DNA of 64,000 nucleotides from Tetranychus cinnabarinus (lineage: Eukaryota > Arthropoda > Arachnida > Trombidiformes > Tetranychidae): positions 4,712,001 through 4,776,000 of the forward strand of contig WHVY01000006.1 in the NCBI GenBank assembly GCA_022266195.1, in the 5' to 3' direction. Below the pieces are notes generated by a model that made no database searches, was not told the origin of the DNA, and worked only from the letters and a program-made list of their open reading frames with translations. The position numbers and the translations under genes are program-made. Of the stretch, positions 12,611 through 24,500 are shown one piece after another (positions within the stretch are counted from its first letter, which is position 1; each line of letters opens with the position of its first letter).

Positions 12611-15600
12611 TTGATGTTTAACTAACCTTCATTCAAGATATTGATCATGAGATGAGAGTCTTGAATCACAAGTTTTGAGATTAAACAGGTTTAACGTGAG
12701 TGTCAGTATTTCAAACGAATTAATCTGATTTTACAAAAAATTGAATCATTTAAAAAAGATGAATGACTGAATCAAAGCAACGTTTATCATGAAACACTTT
12801 TTTCTTCAGTCATTTACTGGTCTCGATAATGTTCAATTAATGCAAAATAAACCGATAATACTTGAACCTTTTTCAAATTAATCAAAATGCTCTTTCATTC
12901 AACAAACTCAAATCCATATTAACATGATACATTGTGAGATGCCAAGTTGCCTTAATACAGGCAAAGATTTGAAGTAATAATTATTTGGCCATTTGTTAGG
13001 CTCATCAAATTGGCAACATCAACAGTCATTAATTGTAAATAAAGTACAACAATAATGAGACGTTATTAGTCGGGAACAATAATTAGTTGTAAATTGAGTA
13101 TAATCAATTCAAGAGTCAACCCATCATCAATGTTAATTACCTTGTTAAGGTTTATTCAAATGAAGCCTAGTTTTTCCTAGTATTTCTTTTCATGTTGCAT
13201 CTTGATTCTTTTAAATTGTTTTCCAGTCTAATTGATTACATTATACATTAAGCAAGGTTAATAATTTAACATAAAACTCTCATCATGTAATTATGGAATC
13301 ACTAATCTCTATTATTATCATGAACCAATGAGGATGAACTGATGGAAACAAAAAAAAGGCAAAGAAAAAACGTTTACAAATCCACAAAACTTAAACAAAA
13401 TAGTTTACCATTAATTTACCAAATGAGAGGGCAATTTGAATGAACAAATTGAAATACATTAGCTGATCAAGGTAAACAGTTGATCGAACCCAATGTGAAT
13501 GTGAATCAATCAGTCTTTGTACAAGTTGAACCAATCTCAATGTTTCAATTGATTTGGTGAAACGAACAAAAAAAACATGATTCATTCCAACAATGAGAAA
13601 CACTTTTGTCTTCAAACCTTTTTGCACCTGTAACACATTGAAAACAGCAAACAAAAACAAGATTCAAAAGCCTTTTCATGATAAACAAAACTGGAAAAAC
13701 ATTTGTCTTCATTGTTGCTCGATAATCGAGGTTAGATTAAAGCAAAATGTTCATGTTGCTCTGGTCATTGTTTAACCCATTAACGTAATGGATAACAGAT
13801 ACGGAGATTAACCAAGTCAACTGGGAGTGAATTGATAATTGCTTGTTATGTGAAACAAGAATAATTGACATTTCGAAACTTGTCAAGTTTCATTTTTGGT
13901 TAAAAAATCAGAACTTTTCTTTTCTTTTTATATTCAAATTCGAGCTCGAGTTCATCAGGCCTTTTCTAGTTCAAATTTCAATGAAATTGAAAACAGATTG
14001 AAGATTCAATCTTGAAATAGGCATAGAAATAGATTATGGCAAAGAATAGCAATATTTCAATCATGGTAATTTGAATCATTGAAAGAGCAAAAGTTCTAAA
14101 CATTTCTTTTGTTCAACCAACACACAAAAATTAAGCTTTTCAACTTTTCCTTTTCGTTGATTGACTAAAGTTTCATCAAATTAATTTATGATTTCGAAAT
14201 TATTTTCAGTTTTCATTTCAAAATATTTCAGTCAAGTCAATGAAATCTGATCAACAAAAGTTTTTCAACTTTGATTGAAATGATAATCTTGCAAAATGAT
14301 TCCAAAAGTGGACAGAAAATGAAAATTTTGAAACTCTGAAAAGGTGATGAAACTCGAAGCAACACGATCCGTCAAAGGTGTTCTTGAAACGCTCTTGACT
14401 TTAATCAAAACAGTTACTTGTATTCAGTTGATAGTTGCCTGTTAATCTGGTTAAAGTTTTCATTTCTTTGATTTTCTGCCGTTCTACAGATTTCTTGTCA
14501 TCATGTTCGAGATGAAAGTATTTCAAGTGAAATTCAGTGACACTTTGTCATCATCAATATCACTTGATTCAATGAGATTGAATAGCTTGAAAACCATGAA
14601 ACAAACATACGCTTGGCATTCATTTTCAGTCATGGAACAATAAAAGTTTCATTTTCTTTTCAACATCAACTTTTATTGAACATTATTAAACTCTTCATTT
14701 TCACATTTTTATCTTCAAAGTATCACTGAGTTTATCGATTTGAAAAATGATTTACAATGTTTGTTTCGTTGTTGCTTCTTGCACAAGAAAACTTTTTTCT
14801 TCTTTTTTCTTGAAACTTTTTCACTCTTTTATTGTTCAATTTTCATGCTCTTTGACTGCTGATCACAAGACTATTGAATAAGTAGCTTCATCAAATGAAC
14901 CATGAATTGAAATCGTATCTCTCTAATAACATTAACTTCCAAAGAATCTTGATGGAAGGAGAAAAAAGTTTCGTTTCGTTGTAAAAGAGAAACAATTTTC
15001 TTCTTTCATCTGATCAACCTTGAGGCTCTTTACAAAATGCACTTGAATTGGTTGAAAAGGTACGATGATGAATCGAAATTGATATACTCAGAACTTCCAG
15101 GTAATCACACTTTCAACTCATCTTTCCATTGAAGAATTGGTACGAAGATAAGAAGAAAAACTGTTCAGTTTCCATCGTTATCTTTCATGTTCAATTTCCA
15201 TGTCCATTCAATGAAGTGTGGCAATGATCAGCATAAGAAAATGAAAGCTAAAGATTTCCTTATTAAATAATTAATTTCAACAGATTCTTGAGTTATTCAT
15301 CAATAGCATCGTCATTAGAAGATACAAAAAAGACTAAACTCTCTGATCTATGAATATTGCCTTTTCTGGCAACTTAAATATCTGATAATGGTTCAAATGT
15401 TATTCGCGAAAAGTAATTCTTGGATAAATATTAACTGTTATAAGGTGCTTAAAGTTTCCATTTATTGCTAATCAATATCAAACACTTTGCTCCACATTTT
15501 ATCACTTTTACCATTGGTAAACCTTGTCAATATACTTGAACCTTTCAATGGACGACGAAAAATAAAGTAAACATAAAAGTTGCGATCGATAAAATTTTCA

Positions 15601-18600
15601 AACAAAGTCAACCTTTTGCCTCACTTACTAAGGTTGTAGCTGTGGGTTAAGCTTTTATACAGTCTCGGCCTCTTTTCAACGTATCACGAACGTGACTTTA
15701 CAGTATTTTCCAATCAATTCACATATTGATGGAAATGGAAAGTTGATCAAGTTCAAGTTTATACAATGAAAATTTATGTAAGTTCACATCGACTTTGAAA
15801 AGGAAAGTTAAACACGAAAATAAAATAAACAAAATTTACTGTAAATAAAGGTAGGCAACATGCTCATTGGCAACCTAGATGGTTGATGCTTTAGGTTAGA
15901 GAGCCACAGTGTGTGAGCCTCTTAAAATCGTGACTTGACTTACAAAAGTAAAGTTTTTATCAACTAAACTTTGCTTCATTTTCAAAACGCATTTCAAGTT
16001 TGTATTTAAAGATTATGATGGAACCACAATATTTTAGTTTGTAAATGGCTCAGAATTTGAATTAGCCACAATTTTGACCAATATCATCTGGTCCAACCGA
16101 AAAAGTTGAAGCTTTAAGTTGCAATCTTATTGACATTCACTCTATTTAAAGCGACAGACAGACTGTTTGGAGTGCATTCAGATTTGCAACAATTAATAAT
16201 TATCGATAATTTGAGTTGACATTCAAATATTTGAGACTGCCAAGGTTTATCGTAAAGATTGTTTGAACCAAATCAGAAGCATATTGAGATGACATTGAGA
16301 CTGTTATAGCCGGAAATTATTCATCAAAATAATTTCCTGGTCAATATTGCTAATCTTTTTTCTGATTTTTTCTGTTTTTTCTTTCCATCCATGTTGTTGT
16401 CACAAAATTTTGCACCACTCATTAATGTCTGTGATTTAGCTTCCTTTTAGTATGAAACAGAAAGCTCAAATCCAAGATTATCAGCAGAAAAATAAAACAG
16501 CTTCTTTTTTCGTCCCTTAAGCTTCCTTGTTCCTGGTTTGATCTGAACCAGTCAAGCATATTATACAGTTTTGCTTCCAACTACGCATTTATTGCAGCAT
16601 TTAAGCTTAATCAGCAAACGATTTGTTTCCAAAATAAGAACTACTACGAAATCGTTTAGCCAAAATAAGCGAAAAACTAATTCCAATCAAATCGAGAAAC
16701 CAAGTTGAATAGCTGAAATCAAGTGACCATCAAAATGATCGCATGATTGAAATAAAAACATTTAAATTTCTCAAGATTACCAACTGAAGTTCCAACTATT
16801 GATCTGATGTTCGAAGTTGAAATTAACAGGTTTATCAAGTTCACTTGAACTCAGTAATTTTATCACTTTTCGAACTCGATTCGAGTTCAACTTGATTGTC
16901 ATTTTTTTGTTCAATTTCCCTTGAGTTGAATACAATTTGACACTTAGCATATTTAAGCCAACATGAAATTCACTGGATTATCATGTCAAAAATGTTTTGT
17001 TTCCTCACAAACCTTGAGCATCAAGTTGACAGGTTAAAAAATTTTGCAACTTTTAACAAATGATTTAATATGCAACTTGAACAGAATCAATCCAATCATG
17101 AAAAATGATATGTTTAGTGTTTTCCTGAAAAAACACAGAAAATGAGAGAAAAAATTGTTCCCTCAAACAGGATTAATTCCAGTGTTATCATGAAATTGAA
17201 TTGCCAGTGTAAAATATTACTTTGAATGGCAGAAGATGAAAATTGAATTAATTGTTTTCCATGTTACAGCCTCTTCACTGATAGCTTCAACAAGCGAAAA
17301 TGTGAATCATTCCAATTTCAAGTAGCTTCCATGTACTTTATGGAAACACTTCATGAAATAACTGATAATCAAATGTTGAAATAATGTTTACTCTTGAAAA
17401 TGTAATAGAGAAGAATGTTGAGAATTCAATTTCCATCTTGTTCAATGCATCAATTATCATATAACAAGTTTCTCTTCATGAACCTGAAATGAATCAATTA
17501 TGATAGCATTTACAATAACAATTTTCTTTTGTTTCGTTGGAAACGATGAATTATTTTAACAAAAGAAATTTGAACAAACGAAAATGAAACTTTTCGAAAG
17601 ATGAAATATTTTCAAGCATTCAAGATTGTACAAGTCGAAGCTATACATAAGAAAAGCAAAATTACCAGAAAATCATTTAAAAGCCAAACAAGCATTGACT
17701 TCAAATCGAAGTAGAATTTATGAAAAAAAAATTAAAACAAAACTGAATTTTCCAAGAATACAAAATTAAAGATGAAATCGAAAAGAAGTCAACCTTTCTA
17801 TCGAAAAATTCGTTCCACAAATTTTCCATGTTTTTCAAGTTTGTTCATCTTTTCACTTTGATAGTTCTGTGACAATCAAATACATTTCGATTAAAGTGTA
17901 AAAAAGTTTGGAAACAAAAAAGTCTTTGCAAAAGTTGAAACAAATATTGGATTTAAAGCCACTAAATTGGCACAAGTTGAGTTGATCAAAAATGAGAAAA
18001 GGTGAAATCAAAGTCGATAAAAAAGTTGCTTTGTTTCAAGTTGTTAGTTTCAAACCATTAAACGAAACTTTGTTGCTCGAAATTGGAATAAAAATGTTAC
18101 TCTAACCTGTTGGTCATTATTGGCTAGTTTTATGGTTCTTTAATGATTCATGTTGAGAAAAGAAACATTTTTTTCTCTACAGAATCATTGCCGAAGAAAT
18201 AATCAGATTTTTACCTGGTCTTTATACTTTTGTATTCTTATTATTGTTCGGTTTATTGGACATTCAAATCTTTTCGTGTTTCATTCAATCATTGATTGAT
18301 CATAAAGCTCATCAATCATTCAAAACGTTTCACCATCACTCACCTTACAAACCAATGGAATGGACCATTAAAGTTTGATTGGTTGTTGATTGAAATGAAT
18401 GATATTTCATGGGAATCATGTTAAGAGTAGCGAGAGAGTAAAGGATTGGCTAAATAGGAATGAATAAAAGTACTTGTAAATTTCATGGTGAATTGAGTGC
18501 ATTTTGTACTCTGATTGAAGTGAACCCTTTCCATGAAATGCAATAAACATTGAGAAATATTGCTCTTCCAATGTTTCAAGATTAAATTTTTATGGTCGAT

Positions 18601-20027
18601 TGGGTTGAATAGATTCTTTGCCATTGAAATGAACATCGACATAACAGGTATTGAGTTGCTTTAGATAAACCAAAAAATTCAACCTTTTTCCCCTCACCTT
18701 TTGTGACCTTTGAAAATTTTAAGATTCTGTTTCATGTCAAGTTTCCAATAATTTGATGGAAAAATGAGGCCATCATGAAGGAATATTTGTCTCATATTTT
18801 TTTCTTGTAAAACAATCTCAAAGTAATTGAGTAAAGATGCAATCAAAATAATTAAAAAGTTTTGCTGATCAAAGCCAGAGATGGAATGATTGGATCAATT
18901 TCACTGTCTTAATCCGAGGCCCAGTCAAAATTGATCAAAGTCAAAATATTTGACAATTTAAGCACGCAATATAATACTCTATCTAATCATCAAATTTTAT
19001 TTCAGCATCGACTTTCATCATTTTTACTCTTACATAACGATAAAAGGTTTAAATCATTTCATAAGATTCAGAATTTAATATTTCGCAAAATTTTTAATCA
19101 AACTAAATGCTTCAGCCTTTTATTACTGTCTAACCTCCAATAATATCACACTCTCGAAATGTCACGTTGTCACGGTGATGTAGTGAACACTATTGTTTCA
19201 TTCATTCCTTTGTAGTCCGAATTTAAAGTGATAAAAATATCTTGTTACTTGCCTTGATAAAACGAAGTTGATTAGTTTTGTCCATCAAAAAGGAATGGAT
19301 GAAGCGTAAAAATTTAATACTTAAAAAGGTTGGTAAGCATGATGATGATCTAATGATTGTATTGAGCTAGTTTTAGTTCATAATTATAAAACGGAATTAA
19401 ATTAATAAAACAAAAATATTTTACTGGGCAAAGTTACATTTCGTTGATAGTCAAAACTACAGTCTCCAAGTTGCTCGAGGTTATTCTTTTATTTGACCTC
19501 TAAATCATTTAAAGTCATTTTTCAATTTTCTCAAAGTCATTTGGTACAGTAAAAATGGTCCCTATCGGGAAAGAGTTCAATAAGTTCCGAGTTTCACCCA
19601 ATTTCATCAAGTTTTTTAGTTACTAACTAACTCAATTTTTTTCTGGAAACGTTAATAAAAAGCTCTAGAATTCAGCTAGCAATGATAATTTTAGGCGAGA
19701 AATTGCTCATTTTTTCAAAAATCTTTTAAACTCTAATGCCAAGTTATAGTCTTGCAAAAAAATAAATACTCAAAAAACCACTAACATTTGCTTCTATTTA
19801 GAAAGCATTTTCTCCACCACTCCTTAGTATTAATAATTTATATAAACGGTTGTATAGTATGCAATGTTTTGCGGTTCAACTTAATATCAATAGAGCAATA
19901 CAATACAATATTTAAAAAAAAATTTTGATTTTATTTGCAAACAAAAACAAGTTTTGATTTGCAGGCACCAAAAAACATGATAAACATTAACTTGCAAAAC
20001 AAATACAGTTTTTAAGCAACTTTTATC
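12611..20027. other. Long stretch without a supportable gene
   Basis: There is no clear exon on either strand. Two things are worth marking. At 15652-15659 the minus strand reads TATAAAAG, followed about 25-30 bases later by CTTAGTAAGTGAG, which would suit a TATA promoter with a short first exon, though nothing supports a gene there. At about 19470-19600 there is a degenerate half-copy of the foldback family described at 5.4 and 6.4 kb. The rest is A/T-rich, with short open frames in low-complexity sequence. Confidence 0.4.
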
Positions 20028-20146
20028 GTCTACGACCATACCAGACTGAAAACACCGGATCCCGTCCGATCTCCGAAGTTAAGCAGTTTCGGGCCGGGTT
20101 AGTACTTGGGAGGGAGACCACTTGGGAACCCCCGGTGTTGTAGACT
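20028..20146 (+). rRNA. 5S ribosomal RNA gene
   Basis: This is a 119-base sequence with the conserved 5S features: GTCTACGACCATACCA at the start, CCGATCTCCGAAGTTAAGCA in the box A region, GGTTAGTACTTGGGAGGG in the box C region, GGGAACCCC and a terminal TGTAGAC that pairs with the 5' GTCTACG to form helix I. A T run follows directly. It is a single copy in this window. It differs from a typical arthropod 5S at several positions, so a slightly diverged or dispersed copy is possible. 5S RNA is the small RNA of the large ribosomal subunit, transcribed by Pol III from internal promoters. Confidence 0.93.
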
Positions 20147-20151
20147 TTTTT
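20146..20151 (+). terminator. Pol III T-run terminator after 5S
   Basis: Six T residues immediately follow the helix I complement of the 5S gene. This is the standard Pol III termination signal. Confidence 0.85.
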
Positions 20152-20371
20152 GTTTTCGATAACATTCAGATCGGGTTTAATTACAGTAAATGCACATATT
20201 TTAAGCAAAAGCAGAGCATCTATTGGTATCGGAGCTCTAACCCCAGAATAAATAATGCTAGAATAATTTAAATTGCACTTTTATCTTACTATTGGCAATA
20301 TAATAGATGGCGCTATTTTTGTACGCAAGTGCAAGTAATCACTTTATTTTTGCTTTAACTGCTCAACCATT

Positions 20372-20375
20372 ACTG
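20372..20375. repeat. Target-site duplication ACTG (left)
   Basis: ACTG directly precedes the 5' LTR and is repeated at 31832-31835 directly after the 3' LTR. A 4-base duplication is normal for Gypsy-type integration. Confidence 0.85.
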
Positions 20376-20431
20376 TGAAGGGTAGAGTTACCCAAGATTA
20401 ATTTTAAAATCATTTACTTATGTTAGGTTAA

Positions 20432-20443
20432 GTATTTCAATAC
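20432..20443. promoter_or_regulatory. Palindromic motif GTATTNCAATAC, copy 1 of 4 in the LTR
   Basis: GTATTTCAATAC lies in U3; the arms extend by an outer A/T pair. Other copies are at 20800-20811 (CC spacer, outer G/C), 20996-21007 (AC spacer, outer A/T) and 21248-21259 (TC spacer, outer T/A). All have 6-7-base arms and a 2-base spacer. The 3' LTR repeats the set 10312 bases further on. It is likely a dyad protein-binding site; the binding protein is unknown. Confidence 0.6.
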
Positions 20444-20586
20444 TTTTCAATTTTCAATTTTGTATTAATCCCTATTAATGACGTATTTATGTTGTTTATG
20501 GTTGTCACAGTTATATAGTCAAGGAGACTATGTCAGCTTCTTTCCTTTTCCTTACACTTGTCCCTATTTCCTTCCGTATTTTTTAG

Positions 20587-20594
20587 TATAAATA
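20587..20594 (+). promoter_or_regulatory. LTR TATA box
   Basis: TATAAATA in the 5' LTR, with its copy at 30899-30906 in the 3' LTR. Transcription would start about 30 bases downstream, near 20617, defining the U3/R border. Confidence 0.7.
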
Positions 20595-20752
20595 ACTGGA
20601 CAACATGGTCATTAATTATGAACTTTATGAACCTTATAAATGTTACGAATATTATAGTTTTCAAACTAAAGCCTTATTACACTCAAGTTAATATTTGACC
20701 AATGTGATACGCTTTAACTAGTTCATCTTTCCTTAATTTCATTTCTATGTTT

Positions 20753-20758
20753 AATAAA
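20753..20758 (+). promoter_or_regulatory. LTR polyadenylation signal
   Basis: AATAAA in a T-rich setting about 140 bases after the predicted start. The working copy for 3' processing is the equivalent at 31065-31070 in the 3' LTR. Confidence 0.65.
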
Positions 20759-21030
20759 GTATTTTCTGTTTAAGTAAAACTCTGTGTTTCCTTAGTTGAG
20801 TATTCCAATACTCTGAGTTAATTGTTAAGACAATTAAAGTAGTGAACTACTTCTGACCTCTATGCTGTTAGTCTGCCCTTCAAGCTTGACATTCCTGCTC
20901 GACGAAGAGATTCTAACCTTCCTGTTTGTGCTACTTCTTCTTGTATATTTTACATTGAGTATTATTGGTGCAGTTAGCTCGTTCCTGATTTAAAAGTATT
21001 ACAATACTTGTTGGTGGTCTTAGTCTCATC

Positions 21031-21102
21031 AGATTCTTCCTCATTTTGATCTTTCATATCAGCCCGAAAGACTCATTAGATTCTTCCTCATTTTGATCTT
21101 TC
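21031..21102. repeat. 25-base direct duplication inside U5
   Basis: A 25-base unit starting AGATTCTTCCTCATTTTG occurs exactly at 21031-21055 and 21078-21102, separated by 22 bases. TTGATCTTTCCTGATCTTTCCTGG follows with a further short internal repeat. The 3' LTR has the same arrangement, so it predates this insertion. Confidence 0.9.
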
Positions 21103-21511
21103 CTGATCTTTCCTGGCCAAGATACCAAGATTACAGAGGCTAAAATAAGCTGTTGAGAAGTGCTTAGTCTAAAGTTTAAGTACGCCAAGTAAAAGTGCAG
21201 TTAGAGCTTTGGAAAGCTAATTGTTTAAAGATTGACCAAAGTGACTAGTATTTCAATACTATTGGTCATAAAGTCCTGACTAATCACAAGTGAAAGACAA
21301 AGACTTTGGTTAACCGTGACTAAAAGATTACAATCTTAGAAGTTAAAAGTCAACTTAAAACAACTTTATTTGAACTTGTATCGAGTGAAGCAAGGTAATC
21401 CTAAAAGAACCTGAAATACTCAGGATTTGAAAGGCTGAGTTAGTCTTCTGAGAATTTAATGAAGAATTTCAATTCTAAGTTCTGATTTATTATTCTAATT
21501 AATTGTGCTGA

Positions 21512-24500
21512 ATGATGTCAACTACCTTTCAAATGGCGACCACGGCAGGATTTCCATGTGAATCCTACTCGTTTGAATATTGTTTCAACCTGACTGTTAG
21601 CAAACTAAAAAATTTGGACTCAAAGGCGATGAGTAAATTCCTGACGAAATGGGGAATCAACTTTATTGACAATCCTGAAGTTATTAAAACTCAATTTTTT
21701 GATGCTGTAGCAACCCTGTTTGCCTTAAACAACTTTCCTACGGTAACTCAAGAAATTATGGAAACGACTGAAGTCGATCATATTGAGTCAATAAAGATCC
21801 CTAAATGGGTTGAAGAGTTCAGAAGTGAAGGTATTCCTGAAGCCGATATCAGGCATATTGTGATCAAAGTTGGTGTTGCACCAAAGCATATGAAGCTTAC
21901 CCCTGAAGCTTCTATTAAAAGACTAGCCATAGGCTCACCAGCTAAACGTGTGCTAACTCAAACTTTGAAAGAATGGAAACAGAATGAAGCAACAACATCG
22001 AAAACAAAAATCAGACCTGACGTTGATGTTGACGAGTTAATTGCTTCAGATTATGAAGATACTTTATCTCATATAATCGACGATGATAAAGAAATGAACC
22101 GTGCAACTGATAGAAATCAGTTACGTGACCGAAGTCACAGAAGATCCAATGTACGCAGATCAAGTGTGCGAGAATCTCGAAAATCTACCGATGATGAAAA
22201 TGATGAAAGTGAATCAGAAATTTACCGACGCAGATCATATCCGAAATGTAAACCAAAGTTACCAGTTCTACCAACTTTCAACCAAGGGATGGATGCTTGG
22301 GGATGGTTACAAGCGGTTAAACGCAATCTACAGATTGAACGATGTCATGATGATGACAAATTATATGTCTTGCAAAAGGCTATGGCCTATGAATTCCTGC
22401 CATTCGCTAAAGAATTAGATCAAGAGAGACACACTAGTAAAAGTTATATTGCTGCCTTGGAACGTGCATTAAGAAATCCTGCTTGTCTTGCTCAGGCAAC
22501 AGCCGAATTCCATTCGTTAAAATGGAACTACGATATGCACCCGAATGACTTTTTCAAAAAGTTAGAAGATATGGTGGTTAAGATTAAAGGAGAACCATCG
22601 AAAGCTGAATTTATTCAGGATGTGTTGTTAAGAATTCCTACGGAATTGAGAGACACTCTCATAAGATCCAGATCAAAAAAAAGTTTTGAAACTTTGAAAG
22701 CTGCAATGGTAGATGATTACTACATTGAGCTTAGGAAAAAATCTGAGAAGAAGAGTGTGGATAAAACTGAAAGAAAAGACTCTTTCAGACGAGATGAAAA
22801 ACGAGATGATAAGAAGAATTTCAATTCTTATTCAAAAGTTGATAGAAGTGCAACGAAGCAACCGTTTAGATGTTACAACTGTAACAGAATTGGACATTCA
22901 TCACGAGATTGTAGAATGCCAAAGAGAAGTAATTCTGATTCAAATCAGACCGAGAAAAGTAATTTTCAACCTGCTCAGTTGAGAATGCAAAACCAACCTA
23001 CGTTTGGACGTAATCAAGCTAATCAACCGACTGCCTCGACTTCAAAAGAAAGTGCTAACATGGTGAAAGAAATTGATGGTAATAGACAGCTACCTAAAGC
23101 TCCAGTTAATGATTTTGTTTTCATGGCAAATGAAGATGTTAAAAATGATGATGAATCTGTTGAATTGATAACAAAGATTGATGACACAGTCAGAAACTTT
23201 CCAACTGTAAGACTTACAATGTGTTATCCGAATCGGGAAATCGTTAAAACTGGTGATGTGTTAATTGACACAGGAGCAAGTACGGCATGCATAGATTACA
23301 ATCTAGCTCAACAATTGAAAGCTTATGTCCTTTCCTCGAATGTAGCGGTTAGAGAAATTATTGGTGGAAGTTTTCAACCAGTTGAAGGTGCTGCCTACGC
23401 AATCATGAAGCATCCGAAAATGCAAGCTGCTAAAGTTATTAAGTTCCAGGTAATGAGAAATTTGGAACCGTTAATGGTATTTGGAAACAGGTTTACTGAT
23501 GTATTCTTTACTGGAATGGTTAACTATGGTGGATATTATCAAGTTAATCTCAAGGAATCAATCAATGGAGAATGGTTAAGCCCGGAGTTATTATTTCGAT
23601 TTTGTACTGCCGAGGAATCTTACAAATTGATTGAACAACCTGAGACTACAATTAATACCCTTCGAGAAGCTCAAAAGCTAGCTCAAACTTTAGCCGAATT
23701 ACCGAAGTCACCATGGTATGAAGAGGAGTTAACTCCTCCAGTGAATTTGAAACAAGAAATTGAACGAAAAAATTACATCAATGAAATGTGTTTGGCAAAA
23801 GAGTTTGATAACATATTTCCTGTTTATTTGCATGTTGAGCAAAAAGATTTAACTTTGGCTGAAAGATTAATGAATCGAATGGATGTTAGTTTATCAACGG
23901 ATAAACGTAAGGAAATGTTAAGCATTTTAATGCTATTTCCTGAGATATTCAGTCAACACAAAGGAGATCTTGGATTGGTGCCATGGGAGGGATGGCCAAT
24001 TACGATCAATATGGAAGGTAACGAAGTTCCATATCAGAAACCTTATCCCTGCACAAGAGATAAACGGTTGGAATATCAGAAAATCATTTCTGAATTGTTG
24101 GTTAATGATATTATTGAAGATGCTAGTCAGGCTGATGGAGGTTCGCCTGCTATGTTAATTGGAAAACCCGATGGGTCGTTCAGATTATTAAATGATTTAC
24201 GAGCTGTAAACAGATTAACAAAAGTTGTGTATCATCCGATGCCACGAATCGATGATTGCCTGGAAGCAATCCGTGGTGCAAAGTTTTTCAACATGTTTGA
24301 TTTATACCAAGGGTATTTTCAAATAGAGATTCCGCCGTCAGAAAGAAGTAAAACAGTTTTCGTTACACCAGACGGAAAGTATCAATATAAAAGGTTACCA
24401 ATGGGATTGGCATGTGCACCATTTGAATTTCAGAGACTTATGAATACAGTCTTAAATTATGTTGAATGTCTAGGTTATTTTGATGATATTCCGGTAATTG

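Larger units (their letters stand above)
20376..21531 (+). repeat. 5' long terminal repeat
   Basis: It begins TGAAGGGTAG and ends ACCTTTCA. TATA is at 20587 and a polyadenylation signal at 20753, so U3 is about 240 bases, R about 150 and U5 unusually long (about 750). U5 holds a 25-base direct duplication (21031-21055 and 21078-21102) and most of a set of short interrupted palindromes. Its last 20 bases already contain the first codons of the polyprotein. Confidence 0.95.

Noticed and set aside
13391..13660. 89-codon hydrophobic minus-strand frame
   Set aside because: Hydrophobicity follows from the A/T-rich sequence; there are no motifs and no splice context.
21534..21552. PBS as a match to the tRNA-Val gene in this window
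   Set aside because: The tRNA-Val acceptor end (CGAGGAC) does not complement the PBS; an arginine-type acceptor fits better.
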